In this document: piece by piece, positions 1 through 8,903 of the stretch
Layout of the letters: the number at the start of each line of letters is the position of its first letter
Position numbering within the stretch: the first letter of the stretch is position 1
Assembly (NCBI GenBank): GCA_948467545.1
Contig: CAOKER010000015.1
Coordinates: 1-59,207 of the forward strand
Source of the DNA: an uncultured Eubacteriales bacterium
GTDB lineage: Bacteria; Bacillota; Clostridia; Oscillospirales; CAG-272
Length of the DNA: 59,207 nt
Direction of reading: 5' to 3'
Notes under the pieces: model-generated
What the model was told of the DNA's origin: nothing
What the model saw: the letters and a program-made list of their open reading frames with translations, nothing else
The model's database searches: none
Position numbers and translations under genes: made by a program

Positions 1-52
1 CGACCGCCTCCTAAGCGGTAGGTCGGGTGTTCGAATCACCTCGGGAACGCCA
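1..52 (+). tRNA. tRNA-Arg(CCT), 3' part only
   Basis: The window opens inside a tRNA. A five-pair anticodon stem (ACCGC/GCGGT) encloses the seven-base loop CTCCTAA, giving anticodon CCT, which reads the Arg codon AGG. It is followed by a variable region, a T-arm with the canonical TTCGAAT loop, the 3' acceptor strand and an encoded CCA at 50-52. The 5' acceptor strand and D-arm lie before the window. Confidence 0.9.
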
Positions 53-62
53 AACGAAATTA

Positions 63-90
63 AAGGTAGTCGATATCAACTGCCTTTTTT
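63..90 (+). terminator. Rho-independent terminator of the tRNA-Arg gene
   Basis: A stem AAGGTAGT (63-70) / ACTGCCTT (79-86) with one wobble pair runs into a T tract at 85-90, eleven bases after the tRNA CCA end. The stretch from here to 271 is AT-rich, and I see no gene in it. Confidence 0.7.
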
Positions 91-285
91 GTTTACATCT
101 ATTGTTTCCAGAACCGCTATACACTCAGCAGGAGATTACAGCACACTATATCATTTTTACCTGTATCTTTTCCAACTTATATATGTGCAAATTTAGCTTG
201 ATTGTTCATTTATACAACACATTAAACCATTTTATTATATTGTATATGCTTTGAACGACAATTTCACTAATAAAGGATATAAATT

Positions 286-1173
286 ATGACTACACCAAAA
301 TTTCAAATGATAAAATATCATGACAAAGAATACCCGCCATCTATACCTTTACGGTTTCAGGAAATTGCAGCACATTTTGACATTTATAAGCTAAAGATTA
401 ATCGTAATATTTCATACTCACTCCATACAGAATACAGCTACGGTACACGTAAATTTTCAAACTCTTTCGTCCGGAATTTTAATGAAATATGTAATGCTCA
501 TAAGAACGGCGTTCCTCAATTATGGATAAGCAAAAAATGGGCGGAAGAATTTGCAGAATTTATAATCAAGCTTACAAGCGATTTTCCAGCGCCGTGCATA
601 ATAGAAATTCATCCGCCGTTCAGCGATTATACCCTAAATCTAAAAAAATTTGCGGACCGATATAAAGTCTTCGAAGATATAATTTCATATAAATATCCGC
701 ATACAAAAATACTTATTGAAAACAGATGCGGTTCTATTTATCAAGGCGGCAAATTTATTCTTTCCGAAAGCAAGAGTATTATGGAGCTGAGTAATTTAAT
801 TGATTCATATAATTTAAAGCTTAAATTTGCACTCGATATTCCGCAACTGTACACGGCGCATAGATGTTCAAACAAAAACAGTAAAAAATATCTTGAGTTA
901 TTAAAAGAAATGGACAATATCAGACATAATATTGCAGGTGTACATCTTTGGGGAAAAAATATTTCGGCACAAGGAAGAAAAGTTGCTCACTCGGGAGACC
1001 TGAAAAGCTATTTTGAAAATGACACCTTACTATTAGATAGCTTTTTAAAAGGCTTTGTAAATCTGTTCGGAGACGACGTAATTCGCAAAATGGTTTTAGA
1101 GGTCAACAGCAGTAACGAAGATCTGCTTTCTATTACAAAAGATTTAATTTATGCAGGTGTACAATTTGTATAA
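286..1173 (+). CDS. Xylose-isomerase-like / AP-endonuclease-2-like TIM barrel protein
   Basis: This 295-residue protein has the strand-end motifs of the xylose isomerase-like TIM barrel superfamily: IIEIHPPF, then LIENR, FALDIPQLYTAH, GVHLWGK and MVLEVN. The E, D, H, H and E residues at these strand ends are placed like the divalent-metal ligands of sugar isomerases and endonuclease IV, so a metal-dependent isomerase/epimerase or a nuclease is possible. The substrate cannot be read from the sequence. There is no signal peptide. The start ATG is preceded by AAAGGA at 272-277 with an eight-base gap. The gene is monocistronic, ends at a good terminator and is visibly richer in A and T codons than the genes after it. 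It lies directly downstream of a tRNA gene, which fits horizontal acquisition, although no integrase is present. Confidence 0.6.
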   Translation: MTTPKFQMIKYHDKEYPPSIPLRFQEIAAHFDIYKLKINRNISYSLHTEYSYGTRKFSNSFVRNFNEICNAHKNGVPQLWISKKWAEEFAEFIIKLTSDFPAPCIIEIHPPFSDYTLNLKKFADRYKVFEDIISYKYPHTKILIENRCGSIYQGGKFILSESKSIMELSNLIDSYNLKLKFALDIPQLYTAHRCSNKNSKKYLELLKEMDNIRHNIAGVHLWGKNISAQGRKVAHSGDLKSYFENDTLLLDSFLKGFVNLFGDDVIRKMVLEVNSSNEDLLSITKDLIYAGVQFV

Positions 1174-1278
1174 ATTTTAACTTAAATTTGTTTATCATAC
1201 AATATCTCAAAGCATTTCGATTATTTATATTTTATCCGTTTATAGCTTGTAAAATAAATCCTTTAATAAAATATCGAC

Positions 1279-1326
1279 TTCCGCCTGAGCATTTTATAAT
1301 CTATGCTAAGGCGGAATTTATTTTTC
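1279..1326 (+). terminator. Rho-independent terminator
   Basis: TTCCGCCT (1279-1286) pairs with AGGCGGAA (1309-1316), with a further AGCAT/ATGCT inner helix, and is followed by TTTATTTTT. It terminates the TIM barrel gene. With the promoter at 1396-1424 it accounts for the 310-base gap before the next gene. Confidence 0.8.
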
Positions 1327-1395
1327 AATTGAACATCTGAACAAAAACTATCGCATGGCATTATAAAAATAATGTCGAAAAATATTAAAAATATA

Positions 1396-1424
1396 TTGCA
1401 ATTTTAGCTATAATTTGATATAAT
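1396..1424 (+). promoter_or_regulatory. Sigma-A type promoter for the transglutaminase/ABC operon
   Basis: TTGCAA at 1396-1401, a 17-base spacer and TATAAT at 1419-1424 with an upstream TG (extended -10). The expected start is near 1431, leaving a leader of about 50 nt. Confidence 0.6.
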
Positions 1425-1483
1425 AAATTAAAAAACTACAAATTATTCTATCGCTTACATTTAAAAAAGGTAAGGTTTTCACA

Positions 1484-2590
1484 ATGGATAAACGTCTTGT
1501 AGGTAAATGGTATAAGGAAGAAATGGGAGAAACGCTTAACATATTCGATGAATCGCCTCTTCGTATAAAGATGTCGTTTACTTCATCAGGGTACTACAAT
1601 TTTGAGCCAAACTGCATTTACGAAAAAGATGATTTTCTTTGCTTTGAAATTAATGACGAAGAATACCGAATGATTTATTATATTAAATATAATGCCGGAA
1701 GTATAGAAGGATACTGTACTCAGTTCGGAAAAGAAATTCCGGTAAAATACAAGTTGGTATCGGAAAAGCCTGAGGATGAAGAATACCGCTGTATTTCAAT
1801 CGAAAAATACGTTCCCAATTCAAATATAAAGAGAATTGACGTATTGAAAAAATACGCTTCCTATGACAGAACGAAAAACTATATGCCGTGCAGTTCCGAA
1901 TATGTTCTCGGAGGTGAAGTGCCTCCTATCCTAGAAAAATATAAATTTTCCGAATATATAGCAAACGAAGATAAAAACAGGGATGATATAGTTTTCAAGG
2001 CACTTGATTTTGTCTGCGACAATTTTGGGCACAACGGGAGCAGCGGATTTCCGTCCGAGAAAAAAATCGAAGACATTGTTGAATACTGCGAAAATAATGA
2101 CGGTAAAATAAACTGCCGGGGACTCGCCATTCTGTTGGCGTCAATACTCCGAGCGCTCGGAATAAAGGCAAGGCACATTACCTGTATGCCGTATGAAAAA
2201 CAATTTTATGACTGTCATGTTGTGGTAGACTGTCTTCTGCCTTCGGGAAAAAGAATAATGCTCGATCCAACCTGGAGATTGTATCTCAAAGACGACAACG
2301 GAGAATATCTGTCTCTCGAACAGCTAAGGACGTTCTTAATAAACGGTCGGAAGTTTTTTGTAAACTACGGCGCCTCATACAACGGCGGTGATTTCGACAA
2401 AGAATACCATAGAGATTATATGACAAAAAACACTTTCAGATTTTCAAGAGGTACTTATTACTACAACGGAGCAGACGATTGTGTACGTCACCGTGTTGAA
2501 TTGATTCCGGCAAATTATCCAACAAAAAATTTCAGCGACTCGGAAAAAAAGGAGTTTGTTTTCAACGACTCAGAGTTCTGGGCCATGTAA
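1484..2590 (+). CDS. Transglutaminase-like cysteine protease-fold protein with lipocalin-like N-terminal domain
   Basis: The 368-residue product begins with LVGKW and about 95 residues of alternating strands that resemble the small bacterial lipocalin-like domain. The C-terminal half is a transglutaminase-like domain with a complete catalytic triad: Cys211 in NCRGLA, His245 in DCHVVVD and Asp261 in MLDPTW. Bacterial proteins of this family are mostly cysteine peptidases or amidases rather than true crosslinking enzymes. There is no signal peptide or membrane segment, so it should be cytoplasmic. It lies 83 bases ahead of a two-gene ABC exporter on the same strand, and no terminator separates them, so co-transcription is likely. 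Peptide processing coupled to export is an inference; no precursor peptide gene is visible nearby. Confidence 0.75.
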   Translation: MDKRLVGKWYKEEMGETLNIFDESPLRIKMSFTSSGYYNFEPNCIYEKDDFLCFEINDEEYRMIYYIKYNAGSIEGYCTQFGKEIPVKYKLVSEKPEDEEYRCISIEKYVPNSNIKRIDVLKKYASYDRTKNYMPCSSEYVLGGEVPPILEKYKFSEYIANEDKNRDDIVFKALDFVCDNFGHNGSSGFPSEKKIEDIVEYCENNDGKINCRGLAILLASILRALGIKARHITCMPYEKQFYDCHVVVDCLLPSGKRIMLDPTWRLYLKDDNGEYLSLEQLRTFLINGRKFFVNYGASYNGGDFDKEYHRDYMTKNTFRFSRGTYYYNGADDCVRHRVELIPANYPTKNFSDSEKKEFVFNDSEFWAM

Positions 2591-2673
2591 AATTCCGTAT
2601 ACATTCTTATAACCGTTTCGTCAAGCGTACATAGTATCCCGGTAAAAAGGCAAAGAAAGGCATGGTAATTATT

Positions 2674-4518
2674 ATGCAGGAAGCTAAACCAAAGAAAAAA
2701 GCTCGTCAAAAACCGAAATATAATATGCTGAAGAATTCTGCATATATGATAAATCTCGCATGGAAAGAAAAAGAGAAAAAGGTTTTGCTTCTGTCCGTAT
2801 TATCGGCTTTGCTGTCTGTTGCAAACAACATATTAAACCTTTATATCTCTCCCTCCGTTTTATATGCCGTCGAAGAAAAACTTCCTATCTCTCAGCTTGT
2901 TTCGGTTATCCTGTTTTTTATAGGGCTAATGATACTCTGTTCGGCGTCAGCATCGTATATAAACACAAATATCATATACGGAAGAATTCAGGTAAGAGGA
3001 GCTTTCATTACAGCTCTCAATAAAAAGAACTCTACAACCTCATATCCAAACACCGGAGACGAAAAATTCAAAAAACTTTGTGCAAAGGCAAATGAAGCGA
3101 CAAGCTGCAACAGCGAGGCCACCGAAGCAATTTGGGGAACACTGACAAATCTGACGGAAAATATTTTAGGATTCGCAATATATATTGCCCTCCTGGCTTC
3201 GCTTAATCTTTTGATGATTACCGTTATTATCGCAACGGCACTGACAGGATATTTAATAAGCAAGCGGTTAAACGAATACGAATACCGTCACCGCGAAGAA
3301 GTTTCAGAACACGAAAATAAGATGTGGTATATAAGTAACAGAGCCGAAGATTACAGTGCAGCTAAAGACATACGGCTCTTCGCGGTTAAACCATGGCTTG
3401 AAGAGCTCGGAGCAAAGGCGCTGAACGCGTATCTTGCTTTTCACAAAAAAGCAAACGGCGTATATTTGTGGAGCAAAATTGCGGACCTTTTTCTCACCTT
3501 TGCCAGAAACGGCATCGCATACGCATACCTTGTCAGTTTAGTTTTGAAAAACGGTCTTAGCGCGTCGGAATTTCTTCTGTATTTTTCGGCTGTCGGAGGT
3601 TTTTCAGCTTGGATATCCGGAATACTCGGAAACCTTTCGGTATTGCACCGTCAAAGTTTGGATATATCAACGGTGAGAGAATGTCTCGAATATCCCGAAG
3701 TATTTAATTTTGAAAACGGCATCCCTCTCAAGCCCGAAAATAATAAAAAATATGAAATCAAATTGGTAAATGTATCATTTCGTTATCCCGAAAGTGAGAA
3801 GTATATACTTGAGAAAATAAACCTCACACTCCGCAGCGGAGAAAAGCTTGCCGTTGTCGGTCTCAACGGAGCCGGAAAGACCACTCTTGTAAAGCTTATC
3901 TGCGGATTTTACGACCCCACGGAAGGTCAGGTACTGCTGAACGGAAAAGACATAAGAGAATACAACCGCAGTGATTATTATAAAATGTTCTCCGCCGTAT
4001 TTCAGGATTTTTCATTGCTTGCCGGAACAATTGCCGTAAACATAGCGCAGACTGAAGACAATATTGATCTTGAAAAAGTTAAAAGCTGTGCAGACCGCGC
4101 AGGGCTTCTCGGAAAAATCGAGTCGCTTCCCGACGGATTTGAAACCTATCTCAACCGAAACGTCTACGAAAATGCCATTATGCTCTCAGGAGGAGAAACA
4201 CAGCGGCTTATGCTTGCAAGAGCATTGTATAAAGACTCACCTGTTATTGTATTGGACGAACCCACAGCGGCCCTTGATCCAATCGCAGAAGCGGATCTGT
4301 ATAAGAAATACAACGAAATGACCATGGGAAAGTCATCTGTTTACATATCACACCGTCTCGCGTCGACTCGTTTCTGCGACCGAATTATTTTCATCGAAAA
4401 CGGCCGTATAGCCGAAGAAGGCACACACAGTGAGCTGCTGTCTCTCGGCGGCCAATACTCCGCTCTGTTTGAAGTACAGAGCAAATACTACAGGGAGGAG
4501 GCGTCGGAAAATGAATAA
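2674..4518 (+). CDS. ABC exporter, fused permease/ATPase, first half-transporter
   Basis: A half-transporter of about 614 residues: an N-terminal transmembrane domain of roughly six helices, then an ATPase domain with Walker A GLNGAGKTT (near residue 395), signature LSGGETQR (near 503), Walker B VIVLDEP and a switch His in ISHR. The DEPTAALDPIAE wording is typical of NisT/LanT-like peptide exporters without a peptidase domain; I recall this from family knowledge and it is not proof of the substrate. Two in-frame ATGs compete. The one at 2662 sits only one base after GAAAGG, so 2674 is preferred. The stop overlaps the start of the next gene by eight bases, and the two products should form a heterodimer in the membrane. 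Confidence 0.9.
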   Translation: MQEAKPKKKARQKPKYNMLKNSAYMINLAWKEKEKKVLLLSVLSALLSVANNILNLYISPSVLYAVEEKLPISQLVSVILFFIGLMILCSASASYINTNIIYGRIQVRGAFITALNKKNSTTSYPNTGDEKFKKLCAKANEATSCNSEATEAIWGTLTNLTENILGFAIYIALLASLNLLMITVIIATALTGYLISKRLNEYEYRHREEVSEHENKMWYISNRAEDYSAAKDIRLFAVKPWLEELGAKALNAYLAFHKKANGVYLWSKIADLFLTFARNGIAYAYLVSLVLKNGLSASEFLLYFSAVGGFSAWISGILGNLSVLHRQSLDISTVRECLEYPEVFNFENGIPLKPENNKKYEIKLVNVSFRYPESEKYILEKINLTLRSGEKLAVVGLNGAGKTTLVKLICGFYDPTEGQVLLNGKDIREYNRSDYYKMFSAVFQDFSLLAGTIAVNIAQTEDNIDLEKVKSCADRAGLLGKIESLPDGFETYLNRNVYENAIMLSGGETQRLMLARALYKDSPVIVLDEPTAALDPIAEADLYKKYNEMTMGKSSVYISHRLASTRFCDRIIFIENGRIAEEGTHSELLSLGGQYSALFEVQSKYYREEASENE

Positions 4519-6391
4519 AAGAAGCGATAAAAAACTGCCTTCATGGAATGATGCATATAAAGTAAATCAAAAAGCGTTCCGCCTGATTTATAAAAAATAC
4601 CCTCAAATGTTTACCTCGCGCATCGTTAATATAATATGGAATGCCTTTACGCCGTACGTCGGTATCTATCTTTCCGCATTGATCATCGATGAGCTGTCGG
4701 CGGACAGAGATACAAAAAAACTTGCAATATTAATTCTGACAGCTCTGTTATCGGCCGCATTAATATCCTTAATCTCCGCCCTTTTGTCAAAATGGAGAGA
4801 TACTCAATGCGCAGGTATGTACTTTAAGGTAAAACAAATATTCACAGAAAAATTGCTCGATATGGACTTTGTAAGCATCGACGATACTAAAACCCATGAA
4901 AAGCTTTCGACAATCAGACAAAATCAAAACGGCGGAGGCTGGGGCCTGTACAGAGTTATCGAAAACTACGAATCACTGTTTTCATCGGTATTCACTCTGT
5001 TCGGAGGAATTGCTCTGACAATCACACTGTTTACAAAAAGAGTTCCTGAAAATGCCGGAGCTCTTACCATACTGAACAGCCCGTTATTCATCGCCGCAAT
5101 TATAATTCTCATGCTTGCGGTAACATACATATCTCCCGCACTTTCCAATAAAGCCGGAAGCTACTACGCTAAGGGAGCGGATTCACATAATCTCGGAAAC
5201 CGCCTGTTCGGATTTTTCGGCTTTCTCGGCTACCGGCAGGAATACGCAGCAGATGTCAGAATATACAGACAGGATAAAGTTTGCGATAAATACAACAGCA
5301 GCAAAAACGGCGTATTCGGTTCAAACGGGCTTTTTGCAAAATACTCAAGAGGTCCGATAGGATTTTATTATGCCGCGTCTGCAGCCTCAAATGTAATATT
5401 TACAGGTTTTGTATATATTTTCATCTGTTTAAAGGCTCGTGCAGGTGCGTTCGGAGTAGGCTCGGTAACACAGTATATTGCGTCCGTAACAAAGCTTTCC
5501 GGCGGTATATCTTCTCTGATAGGCACAGTCGGAAGCATGAGAAATAATGCTCCTTTTCTGAAGCTGATCTTTGAATTTCTTGAAATTCCGAACACGATGC
5601 ATAGAGGCAGCCTCCCTGTTCGGATCTCTTCTAATAGCAAGTATACTATAGAGTTCAGAAATGTCTCTTTTAAATATCCCGGAAGCGACAGCTATGCACT
5701 GCAAAATGTAAATGTAACATTTGACGCAGGAAAGCGTATCGCGGTCGTCGGTCAAAACGGAAGCGGAAAAACCACATTTATAAAGCTTCTTTGCCGTCTG
5801 TATGATCCTACAGATGGAATAATTCTGCTAAACGGAATCGACATAAAAGAATATAATTATTCCGAATATTTAAACATTTTTTCTGTTGTATTTCAGGATT
5901 TCAAATTATTTGCTTTTACTTTAGGGCAAAACGTCGGGACAGGAGTAAAATACAATAAAGAAACAGCCGAAGCATGTCTCCGTAAAGCTGATTTCGGAAA
6001 CCGACTCGATACATTGCAGGATGGTCTGAATACCTATCTTTACAAAGAATTCAGCAAAAACGGAGTCGATATCTCAGGAGGAGAAGCTCAAAAAATTGCA
6101 ATTGCACGCTCTCTGTATAAAAACACACCTTTTATAATTCTTGACGAACCGACGGCTGCACTTGATCCCATTGCCGAATCGGAAGTATATACCAATTTCA
6201 ATGCTATTATAGAAAACAAAACAGCTATATACATCAGTCACAGACTATCTTCCTGTCGTTTCTGCAGGGATATTCTTGTTTTTCATGAAGGCAATCTGAT
6301 TCAGCGAGGCAGTCATGAAGATTTATTGACAGATGAAAATAATAAATACTATGAATTATGGAATGCTCAGGCACAATATTACAGGTCATAA
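4511..6391 (+). CDS. ABC exporter, fused permease/ATPase, second half-transporter
   Basis: A 626-residue half-transporter homologous to its upstream neighbour: transmembrane domain, then Walker A GQNGSGKTT (near residue 414), signature ISGGEAQK, Walker B FIILDEP and ISHRLSS. The signature loop carries I and K where the partner has L and R; such small departures are common in heterodimeric exporters with one weaker ATP site. The ATG at 4511 is chosen over upstream alternatives because AGGGAGGAG at 4492-4500 lies ten bases before it. The start lies within an ATGAATAA overlap with the preceding stop, which implies translational coupling and 1:1 synthesis. Confidence 0.9.
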   Translation: MNKRSDKKLPSWNDAYKVNQKAFRLIYKKYPQMFTSRIVNIIWNAFTPYVGIYLSALIIDELSADRDTKKLAILILTALLSAALISLISALLSKWRDTQCAGMYFKVKQIFTEKLLDMDFVSIDDTKTHEKLSTIRQNQNGGGWGLYRVIENYESLFSSVFTLFGGIALTITLFTKRVPENAGALTILNSPLFIAAIIILMLAVTYISPALSNKAGSYYAKGADSHNLGNRLFGFFGFLGYRQEYAADVRIYRQDKVCDKYNSSKNGVFGSNGLFAKYSRGPIGFYYAASAASNVIFTGFVYIFICLKARAGAFGVGSVTQYIASVTKLSGGISSLIGTVGSMRNNAPFLKLIFEFLEIPNTMHRGSLPVRISSNSKYTIEFRNVSFKYPGSDSYALQNVNVTFDAGKRIAVVGQNGSGKTTFIKLLCRLYDPTDGIILLNGIDIKEYNYSEYLNIFSVVFQDFKLFAFTLGQNVGTGVKYNKETAEACLRKADFGNRLDTLQDGLNTYLYKEFSKNGVDISGGEAQKIAIARSLYKNTPFIILDEPTAALDPIAESEVYTNFNAIIENKTAIYISHRLSSCRFCRDILVFHEGNLIQRGSHEDLLTDENNKYYELWNAQAQYYRS

Positions 6392-6463
6392 AAACAAAAT
6401 AAATTTATTGCCGTACAGCGTCTTTAATTCTCTGATTTTTTCCGTAAAAAAATCCGTAAGTAC

Positions 6464-6492
6464 TTGACTTTGATTATAAAAAAACATATAAT
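6464..6492 (+). promoter_or_regulatory. Promoter for the sialate-esterase-like gene
   Basis: TTGACT at 6464-6469, a 17-base spacer and TATAAT at 6487-6492. The expected start near 6499 gives a leader of about 160 nt, in which I see no strong hairpin. Confidence 0.65.
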
Positions 6493-6661
6493 TACTTCCG
6501 TTAAATATGAGCAGGAAGTAATGCTTCGAATTCAATAAAACAAAAAGTACCGAACAAAGGATTCGACGCAGATTGCAACGCCTCCGAAAAAGCCGAAGAA
6601 ATCCACCGCATCAGGGGCAGGAGACAGTTTGTTTTTAATTATATGTGAAAGGGATGAATTA

Positions 6662-7447
6662 ATGACCATGCTCAAAGATTTTTCTAAAGAACATTATGAT
6701 ATAATCATTCAAGCCGGACAATCAAACAGCGAAGGCTGTGGATTCGGAAATACAGACGAACCATATACGCCCAACGACTGCGTATGGTACATGAACAGAG
6801 ATTTTACCGTCTCTTGCGCAGGAGAATCAGTCAACGGAAATGAAATTCAAAGTACATATGCTCTTGAATTTGCAAGAATGTATATGCAGAAAGGTTATCT
6901 TGCCGAGGGAAGAAAGCTTTTGATTTTAAGAGCGTCTGTCGGCGGAACAGGATTTTTAGATCACCACTGGGGAGAACACGATGAAGTGTATCTGCGAATG
7001 ATAGATATGATACAGACAAGCCTGTCACTAAACAAAGAAAATAAGCTTACAGCCCTCCTTTGGCATCAGGGAGAATCGGACGCTGTGTTTAATGCAGCTT
7101 ACGACACCCATTATAAGAATCTCTGTACGCTTGTTTCTTCGGTAAGGAAAAAATTTAATGTACCCGATCTTCCATTTATAGCCGGAGATTTTGTGCACCA
7201 GTGGAAAAATAAAAATTTGGAAATATGTACGCCGGTCGTCAACGCAATACGCGATGTATGCAAAGACTGCGGCAGCGGATACTTTGTAGAAACCGACGGA
7301 CTTCTCTCGAATATACAGGAAAATAATTACAGTCTTTTCGGCTTTGACGATACAATTCATTTTTCAAGAAATTCTCTTTATAAATTGGGAAAACGTTATT
7401 TTGAAGCTTTCGAGCTTATCAGAAAAGCACAAATGACCGTACGGTAA
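6662..7447 (+). CDS. SGNH/SASA-family carbohydrate esterase (sialate O-acetylesterase-like)
   Basis: The 261-residue protein carries the block I motif GQSN, with candidate nucleophile Ser21, the central WHQGESD motif and a C-terminal DDTIHFS that supplies the Asp and His of the triad. This combination marks the SASA/CE6-like esterases, which remove acetyl groups from sialic acids or from acetylated plant glycans. No signal peptide is present, so it should work on imported sugars. The ATG at 6662 is preferred because AAAGGG at 6648-6653 is eight bases upstream; the open frame extends a little further upstream without an ATG. The substrate (sialate versus acetylxylan fragments) cannot be decided from the sequence. 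Confidence 0.8.
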   Translation: MTMLKDFSKEHYDIIIQAGQSNSEGCGFGNTDEPYTPNDCVWYMNRDFTVSCAGESVNGNEIQSTYALEFARMYMQKGYLAEGRKLLILRASVGGTGFLDHHWGEHDEVYLRMIDMIQTSLSLNKENKLTALLWHQGESDAVFNAAYDTHYKNLCTLVSSVRKKFNVPDLPFIAGDFVHQWKNKNLEICTPVVNAIRDVCKDCGSGYFVETDGLLSNIQENNYSLFGFDDTIHFSRNSLYKLGKRYFEAFELIRKAQMTVR

Positions 7448-7477
7448 ATTACAAACAAAAAAATACAAAATTTGAAA

Positions 7478-7520
7478 TGCACCTCAAGAAATCAATTTCT
7501 TCCGGAGGTGCACATTTTTT
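7478..7520 (+). terminator. Rho-independent terminator after the esterase gene
   Basis: TGCACCTC (7478-7485) pairs with GAGGTGCA (7505-7512), extended inward by AAGAAA/TTTCTT, and is followed by six T at 7515-7520. Confidence 0.85.
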
Positions 7521-7822
7521 ATTTTATTATCAATGTTCGGTAAGATGTATTCTAACGAATTTCTTTTAGATGTATTGTTAAATTTATTGTAAACAAATCA
7601 GGAGCGTAATTCTTTTAAAAGGTATTCACAAATATATTAATATATAATATAATAACAATAAAGACATATATTGTATCACATTATATTATAATCATATATA
7701 GTAAATATAATTTTATGGCTTAAGGTTATAATTCAATCAAATTATTTTAAGTAATTAACATGTCATGAATTCCGGAATAATGGCAAGTTAAAAATATTCA
7801 CATTGATGAAAGGAATATGACC
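7521..7822. other. AT-rich intergenic leader region of the CBM9-like gene
   Basis: No gene is seen. The segment is extremely AT-rich between about 7620 and 7720, with several overlapping TATAAT-like strings, so individual promoters cannot be assigned. A ribosome binding site GAAAGGA at 7808-7814 serves the next gene. Confidence 0.4.
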
Positions 7823-8758
7823 ATGAAGAAAAGCGTTTGTATAGGTCAGCAAAACACAAAGAAATTTATGAGATTTATTGTTTCCGTTTTATGTGTTTGT
7901 GCCTTTTCAGCGACCGCAATTTCCGTTTCGGCAAAAAATGAGTCGGGTGAAGTAAAATACGGTACCCCCTCGATTGACGGTAAATTAGACGACATTTATA
8001 AAAGCTCAGCCTCCACATCCTTAAAAGACAATTTCTTCTACGCATGGGCAGAAAACAAGGATGACGAGACCGTCAAAGAGCAGGCCGATGCGTCTGCGGA
8101 AACATATTTTCTGTGGGATGAAGAATATTTTTATACGTGCACAATAGTTAAAGACAACGACGTATACGCTAAGGATCCGTCTTATTATACCACGCCGTAT
8201 CCGTGGCAGGACGACGGAGTTGAGCTTTATCTTGACTATAAAGACGAATCGTTTACTTTGCATAACGACGGAAGCGGCATAATTATGTATGCGTACGGAG
8301 GTTCCTCCGGTGGTACAAAAGCCTTTGCGGACGTAAAAGGAATCGGTGCGAATTTCGGACATCCTGCAATACCGAATACCGAAGTAAAATCAAAGTATGT
8401 AACGGTACTTACAGATGACGGATATATTATCGAAACGGCTCTCGCGCTGAAAGATAATGCTGAATTCAAAGCCGGAGATATAATGAAATGCGCACTTCAA
8501 GTCAACGACATATATTCCGCGGAAGGAAAAAAGGGATACGCACTCGGTTCTCAGGACTGTTACAACTCCGGCATAACTCTGACATTCGCAGAGAAGCCGG
8601 ATGCAGCGGCTTCAACTGCCGGTTCTTCCAACAGCTCCGATAAAGAACCGGCACCGCAAACATCAGACATCGGGGTTTATGCATCCGCGGCAGCCATATG
8701 CTCAGCAGCATGCTTTGCGTTTGTGAAGAAGATTGAAAAAAAGAATAAAAATAAATAG
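7823..8758 (+). CDS. Secreted, surface-anchored CBM9/DOMON-like carbohydrate-binding protein
   Basis: The 311-residue precursor has a basic N-terminus, a hydrophobic core and a cleavage-like SVSAKN site, so it is exported by Sec. The mature part starts with TPSIDGKLDDIY and has WDEEYFYTCTIVKD and PWQDDGVELYLD, the pattern of CBM9-like domains that bind sugar ends. A Ser/Pro-rich linker leads to PQTSD, a hydrophobic segment and a Lys-rich tail, which resembles clostridial sortase-type or membrane anchors. The ATG at 7823 is chosen over 7817 because GAAAGGA ends only two bases before 7817. It is monocistronic and ends at a strong bidirectional terminator. No catalytic domain is present, so it is probably a binding or sensing surface protein. 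Confidence 0.8.
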   Translation: MKKSVCIGQQNTKKFMRFIVSVLCVCAFSATAISVSAKNESGEVKYGTPSIDGKLDDIYKSSASTSLKDNFFYAWAENKDDETVKEQADASAETYFLWDEEYFYTCTIVKDNDVYAKDPSYYTTPYPWQDDGVELYLDYKDESFTLHNDGSGIIMYAYGGSSGGTKAFADVKGIGANFGHPAIPNTEVKSKYVTVLTDDGYIIETALALKDNAEFKAGDIMKCALQVNDIYSAEGKKGYALGSQDCYNSGITLTFAEKPDAAASTAGSSNSSDKEPAPQTSDIGVYASAAAICSAACFAFVKKIEKKNKNK

Positions 8759-8839
8759 CAGTAACAAATAAATTTAATTATTAGCAATATCATAATAAAC
8801 CTAAAAAATCCGTATTTATAATACCAAGCATTGAAAAAC

Positions 8840-8890
8840 ATCAGGCTGACGCAAATTACCATCATCATTTGCGTCAGCCTGATTATTTTA
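8840..8890. terminator. Bidirectional terminator between convergent genes
   Basis: A 17-base perfect inverted repeat (8840-8856 with 8867-8883) encloses a ten-base loop and is flanked by A- and T-rich tails. It serves both the plus-strand CBM9 gene and the minus-strand ABC gene. Confidence 0.85.
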
Positions 8891-8903
8891 TTCCGTAAAA
8901 CAT

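Noticed and set aside
27..254. 75-codon open frame starting inside the tRNA
   Set aside because: It begins within the tRNA-Arg gene, runs through its terminator and has no ribosome binding site.
6560..6661. In-frame upstream extension of the esterase gene containing SGAGDS, like a PfkB signature
   Set aside because: Only about 35 open codons, no other PfkB motif; treated as chance and part of the leader.
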